Assembly (NCBI RefSeq): GCF_030371825.1
Contig: NZ_JAUDDM010000010.1
Direction: 5' to 3' (one strand)
Length of the DNA stretch: 64,000 nucleotides
Origin: Collinsella sp944321445
GTDB lineage: Bacteria > Actinomycetota > Coriobacteriia > Coriobacteriales > Coriobacteriaceae
Part shown: positions 24,695-33,035 of the stretch, one piece after another
How positions within the stretch are numbered: position 1 is the stretch's first letter
Layout: each line of letters starts with the position of its first letter
Program-made: the position numbers and the translations under genes
Notes under the pieces: model-generated
Database searches by the model: none
Seen by the model: the letters and a program-made list of their open reading frames with translations, nothing else
Told to the model about the DNA's origin: nothing

Positions 24695-25726
24695 CTAACA
24701 GATGCGCGGCAGCTGCTCGCCCACAAGCATGTCGAGCACGCGGGAAGAGCCCCAGCCGGTTCGCACGCGCACGCTGGGCTCGCGGCCGTCCGCAAGCTCG
24801 CGCACCTCGCCGATAATCGCTGCGTTTTCGCCGTAACGCGCGCCGCGCATGGCCTCGAGCGCCGCCTGCGCCTCGTCGGCGGGCACGACAGCGACCATCT
24901 TTCCCTCGTTGGCAACCTGGAGCACGTCATACCCCAGCATCTCGCACGCGCCGCGCACCTCGGGGCGTACGGGAATGGCTTCCTCGTCGACCTCCATAAC
25001 GACGCGGCTCGCAGCGGCAAACTCGTTCAGCGTGCTGGCAAGGCCGCCGCGCGTGGGGTCGCGGAAGCAACGGACGTGCGGCGCGGCCTCGATAACGGCA
25101 GCGACCAGGCCGTTGAGCGGCGCCGCGTCGCTCTCGATGTCCGTGGAGAAGGCGAGCCCCTCGCGCTGGCTCATAATCGCGATCCCATGGTCACCGAGCG
25201 TGCCGGACACCAAGATGACGTCTCCCGGGCGGCAGTTCGCCCCGGATAGCTCGAGGCCCGCGGGAACCTCGCCCACGCCCGTCGTGTTGATGTAAACGCC
25301 GTCGGCCCCGCCGCGCTCGACCACCTTCGTGTCGCCGGTGACAATGCGCACGCCCGCTTCCGCGGCGGTCTCGGCCATTGTGTGCGCGATACGGCGCAGG
25401 TCGTCCATGGGGTAGCCCTCTTCGAGAATGAACCCGCAGGAAAGGTAGCGCACACGGGCGCCCGAGGTCGCGACATCGTTCACCGTGCCGCACACGGCCA
25501 GCCGCCCGATGTTGCCGCCGGGGAAGAACTGCGGCGTCACGACGAAGCTGTCGGTCGACATGGCGATGCGGCCGGTACCGGTGAGCGTGCCCACGCCCGC
25601 GTCGTTGCCGGCCAGCAGCTCCGGCGAGCCGAACTCCTCCAAAAACACCTCGTCGATGAGGCGCTTCATCATTTGTCCGCCCGATCCGTGCCCCAACAGG
25701 ACGGTGGCATCATGCGCGCTTGGCAT
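24695..25726 (-). CDS. hypE: hydrogenase maturation factor HypE
   Basis: Dehydrates the carbamoyl group on its C-terminal cysteine to a cyanide ligand for the [NiFe] centre. 343 aa from the ATG at 25726, which has AGGAGG 7 bases upstream. Motifs are LGHGSGGQMM at the N-terminus, MSTDSFVV, CGTVNDVA, GDTKVVERG and FRDPTRGGLA. The protein ends in PRIC, the conserved acceptor cysteine. It lies after hypD in the order hypF-hypC-hypD-hypE. Confidence 0.97.
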   Translation of the reverse strand: MPSAHDATVLLGHGSGGQMMKRLIDEVFLEEFGSPELLAGNDAGVGTLTGTGRIAMSTDSFVVTPQFFPGGNIGRLAVCGTVNDVATSGARVRYLSCGFILEEGYPMDDLRRIAHTMAETAAEAGVRIVTGDTKVVERGGADGVYINTTGVGEVPAGLELSGANCRPGDVILVSGTLGDHGIAIMSQREGLAFSTDIESDAAPLNGLVAAVIEAAPHVRCFRDPTRGGLASTLNEFAAASRVVMEVDEEAIPVRPEVRGACEMLGYDVLQVANEGKMVAVVPADEAQAALEAMRGARYGENAAIIGEVRELADGREPSVRVRTGWGSSRVLDMLVGEQLPRIC

Positions 25727-25760
25727 GTCGGTCCTCCTCAGAATCTTTTCGCTGCCGGCG

Positions 25761-26876
25761 CTACCGATCCCGGAAGCGATAGTACGCGGCGCAGCTACCC
25801 TCGCTCGACACCATGCACGGGCCGACGGGGTTCTCGGGCGTGCACGCGCGCCCAAACAGCGGACACGCGTCCGGGGCGATGCGCCCGCGCAGCACGTCGC
25901 CGCAGCGGCACCCGCGTGGCTCGACGGTGGGCTCAACAAAAACCTCGAAGCGCCGTGCCGCATCGAAGCGCGCGAATTCCCGACGAATGCGCAGCCCCGA
26001 TTGCGGAAGCTCGCCCAGTCCGCGCCAAGCGGCGTCGCAGGGCTCGAATACCTGGTCGGTTAAGGCGCGCGCGACGGGATTGCCGTCGGCGTTCACGCCG
26101 CGCAGATAGGCGTTTTCGATGCGCGGCGCCCTGTCGACGACCATGCGCACGAGCATCTCGATGCCCTCGAGGATGTCGACGGGCTCAAATCCGGTGATGA
26201 CGCCCGGCGTTGCGAACTCCTCGACCAAAAAGCGATACGGCGCCGCGCCCGTGATGGTCGACACGTGTCCGGGCAGGATGAACCCGTCGATGCGCGTTTC
26301 GGGGTCATCGGCGATGGCGCGCAGCGCGGGCGGCGTCATCTTGTTGACGGTGAACATCGAGAAGTTCTCGAGCCCACGTTCGGATGCCTCGAGGATGCAG
26401 GCGGCGATGGTGGGCGTGGTGGTCTCGAAGCCCACGCTCATGAAGATGACCTGGCGCTCGGGGTTGTCCTCGGCGATGCGCAGGGCATCGAGGGGAGAAT
26501 ACACAATGCGGATATCGCGTCCCGCCGCCTTTTCTGCGCGCAGCGACGATGTCGAGCCCGGTACGCGCATCATGTCGCCAAACGTGGCGATGATCGCGCC
26601 GTCGAGGCGGGAGAGAGCGATGGCGTGGTCGATGTCGCGATTGGCGGTCACGCAGACCGGGCAGCCGGGACCGGAGAGCAGGTGAAGCCCTGCGGGCATG
26701 ACCGACCGGAACCCATAGCGGCCGATGCTCACCGTATGCGTGCCGCAGACCTCCATGAGGTTGATGTCGCGGTCGCCGACGATGCGGCCGATGCGCGCGA
26801 TGAGCTCGCGCGCGAGCGCGGGGTCGCGAAACGCATCAAAGTCGATATCCGCAGCCTGCGGGCCGTGCGCGCTCAC
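25761..26876 (-). CDS. hypD: hydrogenase maturation factor HypD
   Basis: Scaffold on which the Fe(CN)2CO group is assembled together with HypC. 371 aa. Conserved motifs are MEVCGTHTVSIGRYG, LLSGPGCPVCVT, FGDMMRVPG, VGFETTTP, ILPGHVS and GFEPVDILEG. The start is a GTG whose last bases overlap the hypC stop (GTGA), a sign of translational coupling. C-terminal cysteines for the [4Fe-4S] cluster are present (RGCRCGDVLRG, CPLFGRACTP). Confidence 0.97.
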   Translation of the reverse strand: MSAHGPQAADIDFDAFRDPALARELIARIGRIVGDRDINLMEVCGTHTVSIGRYGFRSVMPAGLHLLSGPGCPVCVTANRDIDHAIALSRLDGAIIATFGDMMRVPGSTSSLRAEKAAGRDIRIVYSPLDALRIAEDNPERQVIFMSVGFETTTPTIAACILEASERGLENFSMFTVNKMTPPALRAIADDPETRIDGFILPGHVSTITGAAPYRFLVEEFATPGVITGFEPVDILEGIEMLVRMVVDRAPRIENAYLRGVNADGNPVARALTDQVFEPCDAAWRGLGELPQSGLRIRREFARFDAARRFEVFVEPTVEPRGCRCGDVLRGRIAPDACPLFGRACTPENPVGPCMVSSEGSCAAYYRFRDR

Positions 26877-27127
26877 GCGTTGTCTCCCGCGACGGTGAGC
26901 TCGTCTTCCACGAGCTCGTCCATCTCGCGGATGAGCTCGATGGTCTCACGCGCCTCGTCCGGTCCGATGACCTGGATGCCAAAGCCCGCGTGGACGAGCA
27001 CGTAGTCATCGACCTGCGCGTCGGGTACCAGGCGAAGCGAAACCTCGCGGCGCGCGCCGAGCATGTCGACGACAGCGGAGCCGGGATTATCGATGCGAAT
27101 GATTTTGCCGGGAACGGCCAGGCACAT
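26873..27127 (-). CDS. hypC: hydrogenase maturation chaperone HypC
   Basis: 84-aa HypC/HybG/HupF protein. The start MCLAVPGKI carries the essential N-terminal cysteine, which fixes the start at 27127; the longer reading from 27214 is rejected. Other motifs are DMLGARREV and DYVLVHAGFGI. It works with HypD to carry the iron centre to the hydrogenase large subunit. The 3' end overlaps hypD; 114 bases separate it from hypF. Confidence 0.96.
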   Translation of the reverse strand: MCLAVPGKIIRIDNPGSAVVDMLGARREVSLRLVPDAQVDDYVLVHAGFGIQVIGPDEARETIELIREMDELVEDELTVAGDNA

Positions 27128-27241
27128 GCGATGCCTCTCTTTCTGCATGGCAGGTGCAGCGCGCCCGCCTTTGTTGTTCGGGAAAATGGTACCGCGCTTG
27201 CGGCATCCCGGCAACGCGTACGGGCAGGATGCCGCGGGTGC

Positions 27242-29935
27242 CTACGCGCGCGCTTGCTGCGCTGCAAGCCGGGCGCGGGCGATTGCGGCTTGACCGTACG
27301 CGATGCACCCGTCGTTGACGGGGACGGCGTGCGGGACCAGGACCGTGATGCGACGTGATTTCAGCAGGTCGCGCAGGGTGGAGAGCAGCAAGCGGTTCAT
27401 GAAGACGCCGCCGGACAGCGCGACGGTTCGAATGCCGGTTTGCTCGCAGATGCGCTCGGCGACGTCGGTCGCCATGCGCGCGACGGCCTGGTGGACGAGC
27501 AGCGCGAGGTCGGGTGCGTCCGCACCTTGCTCGATGCTGTCCAACAAGTGGGCCAGAAGCGGTGTCAGGTCGATATCGACCGGCGCGCAGGCGCCGTCAG
27601 CGAGGTCCTCGTGGGCAAACTGGATAAAAATGTCGGATATGCATTTTCCAGCCGAGCCCGTCGGGCAGTCCGTGCGGCTGGAACCGGTTTCAAAGCCTGC
27701 CGCGCCATGCCTGTTGCGCGTCCCGCCCTGCTCAAAAGCGGCATCTTGTGCAGGTGACCATGCGAGATGCGATATTCCGGACACAGCTGCTGTCCCGTCA
27801 ACGGGTGCACGGAATGCATAATCGACATTTTCATCCACATTCGCTTCAGCAACGGTTGCGCTCCCGTCTAGCGCGCGCCACGCGGCGGCCTCGAGCTCGA
27901 TTGCGGGCTCGCCTTCGTACGTGGCCTGCCCGCGTATGCCAACGATCGCGGCGCAGGCATCGAGGAAGCGCCCCATGCTGCTGGTGAGCGGGCTGTTGAT
28001 GCCGCGCTCCACCATGGCAAGCGTAATCGAGCGTTCCTGCTCGGCCAGGCTTTCAAGCAAACGTCTCGCGCCAGGGTGCCCAAGCAGCCCATATGTCGCA
28101 AGCAGCGCGAGCGCGCAGCGCCGTGCATCGCGAACGCTCGCGGCCCCGCCGGGAAGCCGCCAGGGCGCAAGTCGCGCTGCGCGCACGCAATGGCGCAGGT
28201 CGACGATCAAAACCTCGCCGCCCCACACCGTGCCGTCTGTTCCCGCGCCCGTGCCATCAAATGCAATGCCGACAACCGGAGCATCCGGTTCAACGATTCC
28301 CCTGCACGCAGCCTCCGCAAGCACCGAAGCGATGTGCGCGTGATGATGCTGCGCCTCAACAAGAGGCCTACCGTCCTCGTCGGCGCGGGCACGCGCCCAC
28401 TGGCTCGATAGATATCCCGGGTGCATGTCGCAGGCGCGCGCCGTCGACTGCAGGTCAAACAGCGTTTCCAGCCGCGTGCGCGCATCGTGCCAGGCATCAA
28501 AGGTGGTGGCGTTCTCGATGTCCCCGATATGCTGCGAAACGAAACATTGCGCCGTGCCGTCAGGGTTTTCGCGGGTGAGGGCGACCGTCGCCTTCTGCTC
28601 TGGTCCGCACGCCAGCACGCAGGCGTCCGGGCTCAACGAAGTGTTCGTGCGCGGCAGCGGCAGCGGCAGCGGGGCATAGCCTCGCGCGCGCCGCACCGGC
28701 ATTGGGACGCCATCGACCACGCGCACGACCGAGTCGTCAAAGCGCGACAAAATGGCGCGATCGTTGCCCAGCAGCGCATCGGCGATGACTCCCAGATGCT
28801 CCCAGGCGACCTCGTCGTCGATCTCTATGGGCTCTTCGCTGATGTTTCCGCTGGTCATGACCAGCGCCTGCACGCCGCATTCCGCGCATGCCGCCATGAG
28901 GAGGTGCTGCAGCGGCGTGTAGGGGAGCATGACGCCCAGGTCGGGCAGGTCGTAGGCCACAGACGAAGCCAGTGGCGCGCCGCCTCCGCCCACACGACGG
29001 CGAAGCAACACGATGGGGCGCACGCTGCCCGCAAGGAGCTCACGTTCGCAACCGTCGACCGTGCACCACCGTTCCGCGTCGCCAACGCCGCGGACCATGA
29101 TCGCAAGCGGTTTGCGGCTGCGGCGTTTGCGCCGGCGCAGCTCGCGCACTGCCTGTTCGTCAGCCGCATTGCATGCAAGATGAAAGCCGCCTAAGCCCTT
29201 GATGGCAACGATGCCGCCGCCCGCAAGCAGCTCTGCGCACCGCTCGATAATGGCGTCGCTCGACGCACGGTCAAGCCCCGTGGCGGGGCATGCGCCGGCG
29301 CCGCCGCGCTCGCGCCACGTGATGTGCGGCCCGCAGCTAAAGCACGCGTCGGGCTGCGCGTGGAAGCGCCGGTCGGCGGGGTCCGCGTACTCGCGTGCGC
29401 AATCGGGGCACATGGGGAACGCGTCCATGGAGGTTGCGGGCCGGTCGTAGGGCAGCGACCGGATGATGGTGAAGCGCGGTCCGCAGTTCGTGCAGTTGAT
29501 GAAGGGGTAGTGGAAGCGCCGATCCGCCGGGTCGAACAGCTCGCGCAGGCAATCGTCGCAGGTGGCGATATCGGGCGACACGAGCGTGGTCCGCTCGCCC
29601 CGCTCGTCGGATGCGATGATGCGAAATGCCGTGTCATCGTCCAGCGCTTCGGGTGCAAGTTCCGCGACCGCCACGTGCTCAACGCGCGCAGCGGCGGGCG
29701 CGCAGGCGCTCAGCGCGGCGACGAATGTATCCACCGCACCCGTCTCGCCCTGTGCCTCGATATGCACGCCGTCGGCGGCGTTGAGCACCCAGCCGGACAG
29801 CCCCCGCGCACGCGCCTCGCGGTACACGAAGGGCCGCATGCCAACGCCCTGCACGATGCCCGTCACATGGACGCGGGCACGCCGCACGTGCGCCGGCGCC
29901 GCTACACGTCCAGGCATGATTCCGTCGCCGCGCAC
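27242..29935 (-). CDS. hypF: carbamoyltransferase HypF with in-frame insertion
   Basis: Makes the carbamoyl precursor of the cyanide ligands. Domains in order: acylphosphatase (VTGIVQGVGMRPFVY), two CxxC zinc modules (CDDCLRELFDP, CPDCAREYADP), YrdC-like (IKGLGGFHLACNA) and Kae1-like (HHHAHIASVLAEA, ALSGGVFMNRLL). At 897 aa it exceeds the usual 750-800. About 72 extra residues in the Kae1-like part come from a palindromic element at 27621-27837 read in frame. The GTG at 29935 has GGGGAG upstream and overlaps nikR; ATG 29917 is an alternative. Confidence 0.94.
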   Translation of the reverse strand: MRGDGIMPGRVAAPAHVRRARVHVTGIVQGVGMRPFVYREARARGLSGWVLNAADGVHIEAQGETGAVDTFVAALSACAPAAARVEHVAVAELAPEALDDDTAFRIIASDERGERTTLVSPDIATCDDCLRELFDPADRRFHYPFINCTNCGPRFTIIRSLPYDRPATSMDAFPMCPDCAREYADPADRRFHAQPDACFSCGPHITWRERGGAGACPATGLDRASSDAIIERCAELLAGGGIVAIKGLGGFHLACNAADEQAVRELRRRKRRSRKPLAIMVRGVGDAERWCTVDGCERELLAGSVRPIVLLRRRVGGGGAPLASSVAYDLPDLGVMLPYTPLQHLLMAACAECGVQALVMTSGNISEEPIEIDDEVAWEHLGVIADALLGNDRAILSRFDDSVVRVVDGVPMPVRRARGYAPLPLPLPRTNTSLSPDACVLACGPEQKATVALTRENPDGTAQCFVSQHIGDIENATTFDAWHDARTRLETLFDLQSTARACDMHPGYLSSQWARARADEDGRPLVEAQHHHAHIASVLAEAACRGIVEPDAPVVGIAFDGTGAGTDGTVWGGEVLIVDLRHCVRAARLAPWRLPGGAASVRDARRCALALLATYGLLGHPGARRLLESLAEQERSITLAMVERGINSPLTSSMGRFLDACAAIVGIRGQATYEGEPAIELEAAAWRALDGSATVAEANVDENVDYAFRAPVDGTAAVSGISHLAWSPAQDAAFEQGGTRNRHGAAGFETGSSRTDCPTGSAGKCISDIFIQFAHEDLADGACAPVDIDLTPLLAHLLDSIEQGADAPDLALLVHQAVARMATDVAERICEQTGIRTVALSGGVFMNRLLLSTLRDLLKSRRITVLVPHAVPVNDGCIAYGQAAIARARLAAQQARA
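27621..27837. repeat. palindromic element inserted in frame in hypF
   Basis: Left end TGGATAAAAATGTCGGATAT (27621-27640) and right end, read on the opposite strand, TGGATGAAAATGTCGATTAT, form an imperfect inverted repeat with about 23 of the first 26 bases matching. The core GTCG-ATATGCATT matches the arms of the 4644-4826 element. The roughly 217 bp keeps the hypF frame open and encodes the stretch from about DENVDYAF to GKCISDIFIQ, which I cannot place in the HypF family. Confidence 0.75.
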
Positions 29936-30345
29936 GTGAGCTCCCCATGATGCACGCCGCGCAGGGCGAGCAGCTTGTCCGCAAGCTCGTAGATGCGCGC
30001 GCCCTGGCCCTTAAGCGCCAGGATTTCCAGGCAATTTGCGTGGTCGAGGTGCACGTGGAGAGTCGACACGATCTCGTGGGTGTAGTCGTGCTGAATCTCG
30101 TCCAGCCGGCGCGTCAGGTCGCCCGTGTGGTGGTCATAGATCATGGTGAGCGACCCTATGACCTGCTCATCGGGCGTGCGCAAGCTCTCGCGCACCAGCG
30201 AGGCGCGCATGAGGTCGCGAATCGCTTCGGATCGATTGCCGCTTTCGCCGCGGCGGGCGTTGCGCTCGTCAAATTGGTTGAGCAGCTCCTCGGGGACCGC
30301 AACGGAAAACCGAACGAGGTCGCCGGGGTTCTCGCACGCGCCCAT
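29902..30345 (-). CDS. nikR: nickel-responsive regulator NikR
   Basis: 147-aa ribbon-helix-helix repressor. The N-terminal RHH domain (RFSVAVPEELLNQFDE, NRSEAIRDLMR) is followed by the ACT-like nickel domain with the ligands in HEIVSTLHVHLDHANCLE (His, His-x-His, Cys). It probably represses nickel uptake and may control this hyp operon. It begins 3 bases after the small upstream gene and overlaps the start of hypF. Confidence 0.95.
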   Translation of the reverse strand: MGACENPGDLVRFSVAVPEELLNQFDERNARRGESGNRSEAIRDLMRASLVRESLRTPDEQVIGSLTMIYDHHTGDLTRRLDEIQHDYTHEIVSTLHVHLDHANCLEILALKGQGARIYELADKLLALRGVHHGELTCAATESCLDV

Positions 30346-30348
30346 GAG

Positions 30349-30597
30349 CTAGACCAGCTTGACGGTGCCGACGGAGTTGTGGTCGGCCTCGATGGCCTCC
30401 TCGTAGCCCTCGAGCGCCGCGCGCGCCTCGCCTAGCGCGTCCATGGTCGCTTCGAGCTTGGCGCCGATGCGCTCCATGTCGAAGTTCTCCGTCGCGTGCA
30501 GCAGCTGATGGCTCCAGTCGCGTGCAAGGGCGATGGTGTCGTCGATCTGCTTCACGCTCATGGCGAGCTGGCTCATGTTCATGCCTACGTCGTGCAT
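30349..30597 (-). CDS. small helical protein of unknown function, first gene of the hyp operon
   Basis: 82 aa from the ATG at 30597, which has a perfect AGGAGG site 5 bases upstream; the longer reading from 30636 is less likely. The sequence is acidic and looks all-helical (MERIGAKLEATMDALGEARA), and may form a coiled coil. It has no cysteine and only a few histidines (HDVG, SHQLLH, DHN). I do not recognise it. Its place directly before nikR and the hyp genes suggests a role in nickel or hydrogenase maturation, by context only. Confidence 0.75.
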   Translation of the reverse strand: MHDVGMNMSQLAMSVKQIDDTIALARDWSHQLLHATENFDMERIGAKLEATMDALGEARAALEGYEEAIEADHNSVGTVKLV

Positions 30598-30669
30598 GGC
30601 TCCTCCTTGAATACGCTTCGCCCCAGTGTACTGCAAAGCGCGCGCCAGAGCCCGCCCGCCGCATGCAAA

Positions 30670-30701
30670 GGGGCGCGGCCCGTGTATGCGGACCGCGCCC
30701 C
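30670..30701 (-). terminator. GC-rich hairpin after trxA
   Basis: GGGGCGCGG (30670-30678) pairs with CCGCGCCCC (30693-30701) across 14 bases, downstream of the trxA stop on the minus strand. The following T run is short (CTTT), so the strength is uncertain. Confidence 0.6.
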
Positions 30702-30748
30702 CTGGGAAGGCTCTTGCTCAAAGAAAGAAAGGAAGGAAGAAGAAGAGG

Positions 30749-31069
30749 TTACAGAGCCTTCTCGATCTCGGCTGCAAGGCGGGCTTTAGGCATGGCTCCG
30801 ACCGTGCGCATAGCCTCGTTGCCCCCCTTGAGCATCACGAGCGTGGGAATGGACATGACGCCATACTTCATGGCGATGTCCTGGTTCTCGTCGACATTGC
30901 ACTTGGCAACCACGAGCTTGCCGGCCAGTTCGTCTGCCAGCTCGTCCACGATGGGCGAAAGCGTGCGGCACGGACCGCACCACGGGGCCCAGAAATCGAT
31001 GAGAACGGGAAGATCGGACGTCAGCAGATCGTTGAAGTTCTGCGGGGTCGCCTCGATGATGGTGGCCAT
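30749..31069 (-). CDS. trxA: thioredoxin
   Basis: 106-aa thioredoxin with active site FWAPWCGPCR, the cis-proline motif SIPTLVM and the conserved DFWAPW strand. It reduces protein disulfides in the cytoplasm. The start at 31069 has AGGAGG upstream. It is separated from the hyp operon by a hairpin and transcribed divergently from the gene at 31263. No thioredoxin reductase lies next to it. Confidence 0.96.
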   Translation of the reverse strand: MATIIEATPQNFNDLLTSDLPVLIDFWAPWCGPCRTLSPIVDELADELAGKLVVAKCNVDENQDIAMKYGVMSIPTLVMLKGGNEAMRTVGAMPKARLAAEIEKAL

Positions 31070-31262
31070 AGCATCCTCCTATGGAAGAGCGCCGCGTGGG
31101 CGCGGGACATCTAGTACGTTGGGGGTTATACCCAGATGTTGCGGGGCGATGCACGCGGTTTCGCGGTTTATCCCGTGCCCCAAAAAGTTCGTTCAAGCCG
31201 GCGCGCGGCTGTGCGTGCTGCGGGGGTATGATTGCTGCAGTTGCGCAAAGGAAGGATTCGCC

Positions 31263-31847
31263 ATGCGGATATCGTCGTCTGATCGCAAAGAGGCGCTTGC
31301 GGGCGCTGTGGAGCAGGAGCTTGAGGCGCTTGCCGCGCGCGGCGTGCGCATGGCGGGCAACGCTTTTTCGCCTATCGTGCTCGTAAAAGGCGAGCTCAAT
31401 GCCGACGAGCTGGCCGGTGGGGAGCTCCTTGCGGGCGCCGATGGCCACGCTCTGCGCGCCGCGCTGGGGGCAATCGGCTATGCGCCGGAAGACTTCTGCG
31501 CACTGGCTGCCGTGGCCGGCCCCGCCCAGCCGGGCGATGCCGTCGCCGCCGCAGGCGAGCCGCTTCCGCCCGAGGTGCTGCACGAGGCCCTGGAGGCGCT
31601 CGATCCGGAGGCCGTGCTGCTGCTGGACGACGCCGCAGCGCGTGCGATGCGCGACGCGTACGCCGATGCGCTCGTGGTCATCGAGGATTTCGACACCGCC
31701 ATGCTCAAGCCCGGCCTGATCGCCCCCGTGCTGGGGCGGCGTGTGCTCGCGCTCGACGGGTTCGAGGCAGCGCTGAACGATCCGCGCGAAAAGCAGCGCA
31801 TGTGGGCCTACATCAAGCGTCTTCCGCCCGCTGGCGCTCCGTACTAG
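31263..31847 (+). CDS. protein of unknown function
   Basis: 194 aa from the ATG at 31263, with AAGGAAGG upstream. It is Ala/Leu-rich and mixed alpha/beta in appearance: FSPIVLVKGELNADEL near the start, PEAVLLLDDAAARAM and LALDGFEAALNDPREKQRMW later. No signal peptide, membrane segment or motif that I recognise. It stands alone between trxA and nadA and is followed by a long imperfect inverted repeat that may terminate it. Confidence 0.7.
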   Translation: MRISSSDRKEALAGAVEQELEALAARGVRMAGNAFSPIVLVKGELNADELAGGELLAGADGHALRAALGAIGYAPEDFCALAAVAGPAQPGDAVAAAGEPLPPEVLHEALEALDPEAVLLLDDAAARAMRDAYADALVVIEDFDTAMLKPGLIAPVLGRRVLALDGFEAALNDPREKQRMWAYIKRLPPAGAPY

Positions 31848-31867
31848 GGCCCCGCCCGCTTGCTAGC

Positions 31868-31965
31868 AGGGGGTCAGCAATTTCTACTTGCCCTTTCGTT
31901 CACTAACTGGGCTAAATCGCGCTGGTTACCGAATGAAACAGCAAGTAGAAACTACCAACCCCCTT
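31868..31965. repeat. imperfect inverted repeat of about 98 bp
   Basis: Core arms TTTCTACTTGC (31881-31891) and GCAAGTAGAAA (31941-31951) are perfect, extended outward by AGGGGGT against ACCAACCCCCT and inward by partly matching CTTTCGTTC against GAATGAAAC. It may act as terminator for the gene at 31263, or be another small palindromic element. Confidence 0.6.
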
Positions 31966-32020
31966 CTTCACCCCCATCCGCGCACCGCTCCATCATTTCA
32001 GCCACGTGAACAACACATGC

Positions 32021-32065
32021 TGTCTTGTCACCTGTCTTGTCAGATGTCAAGCAACCTGCCATACT
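32021..32065 (+). promoter_or_regulatory. nad operon promoter with tandem operator, probably for NiaR
   Basis: TGTCTTGTCA is repeated at 32021-32030 and 32033-32042 (12-base period), with a third partial copy ATGTCAAG at 32044. The -35 TTGTCA (32037-32042) lies in the second copy; 17 bases later comes CATACT (32060-32065) as -10. NiaR, encoded at the end of this operon, is the expected repressor. Confidence 0.6.
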
Positions 32066-32100
32066 CCCTTCGGACATGAAGAATATCGAGGGGAGCCGAT

Positions 32101-33030
32101 ATGTCCAAGATCGATTCTGCGACGGCAGAAGAGCTTGCGCGCCTCAAGCGCGAGCGCGATGCCGTCGTTTTGGCCCATTACTACGTGGCGCCTGAGGTGC
32201 AGGCTATCGCCGATTACGTGGGTGACTCGTTCGCGCTTGCCAAGCTGGCCGTCAGCCTGCCCCAGCGGACACTCGTTATCGCGGGCGTGCAGTTCATGGG
32301 CGAAAGCATGAAGCTGCTCAACCCCAAAAAGACCGTGCTGCTGCCGGAGCCCGGGGCCGATTGCCCCATGGCCCACATGGCGACGCGCGACACCGTGGAG
32401 GCCGCGCGCGCCGCGTACGGCGACGATCTGGCCGTGGTGTGCTATGTGAACTCGACCATCGAGGTGAAGAGCTGGAGCGATGTGTGCGTCACGTCCTCCA
32501 ACGCCGTGAAGGTCGTGCGCGCGCTTCCGCAAACGCACATCCTGTTCATCCCCGACCGCAATTTGGGCCGCTACGTTGCCGAGCAGGTGCCCGAGAAGCA
32601 CGTGCTGCTAAACGACGGCTGCTGCCCGTTTCACGCTGCCATTGCCGCGCGCGAAGTTGCCGAACTCAAGCGCGCCCATCCGCAGGCGCCGGTGCTTGCG
32701 CATCCCGAATGTACGCAGGACGTGCTGGAGCTGGCGGATTGCATCGGCTCGACGGCGGAGCTCATCGCATATGCGCAGGAAAGCAGCGCCGACGAGCTCA
32801 TCGTCGTCACCATGGACGGCGTCGCGGCAGAGATCGACCGGCGTTGCGGCGGTGCCAAGCGTCTCTTTTTCGTGGACGAATCGTCGTGTCCCGAGATGGA
32901 TAAGATCACACTGGCGAGCGTCGTGGCATGCCTGCGCGACGGCACGGGCGAGGTCGCCTCACCGGCGCCCGAGGTTGCCGAGCGTGCGGCGGCGACGCTC
33001 GAGCGCATGCTGGCATGTGCGGGAAGGTAA
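32101..33030 (+). CDS. nadA: quinolinate synthase A
   Basis: Condenses iminoaspartate with dihydroxyacetone phosphate to quinolinate; a [4Fe-4S] enzyme. 309 aa. Motifs are VVLAHYYVAPEVQ, YVGDSFALA, GVQFMGESMKLL, PGADCPMA (first cluster cysteine), NSTIEVKS, HPECTQDV and DESSCPEMDK. First gene of nadA-nadB-nadC-niaR, making NAD from aspartate. GAGGGGA precedes the ATG. Confidence 0.97.
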   Translation: MSKIDSATAEELARLKRERDAVVLAHYYVAPEVQAIADYVGDSFALAKLAVSLPQRTLVIAGVQFMGESMKLLNPKKTVLLPEPGADCPMAHMATRDTVEAARAAYGDDLAVVCYVNSTIEVKSWSDVCVTSSNAVKVVRALPQTHILFIPDRNLGRYVAEQVPEKHVLLNDGCCPFHAAIAAREVAELKRAHPQAPVLAHPECTQDVLELADCIGSTAELIAYAQESSADELIVVTMDGVAAEIDRRCGGAKRLFFVDESSCPEMDKITLASVVACLRDGTGEVASPAPEVAERAAATLERMLACAGR

Positions 33031-33035
33031 AGGCC

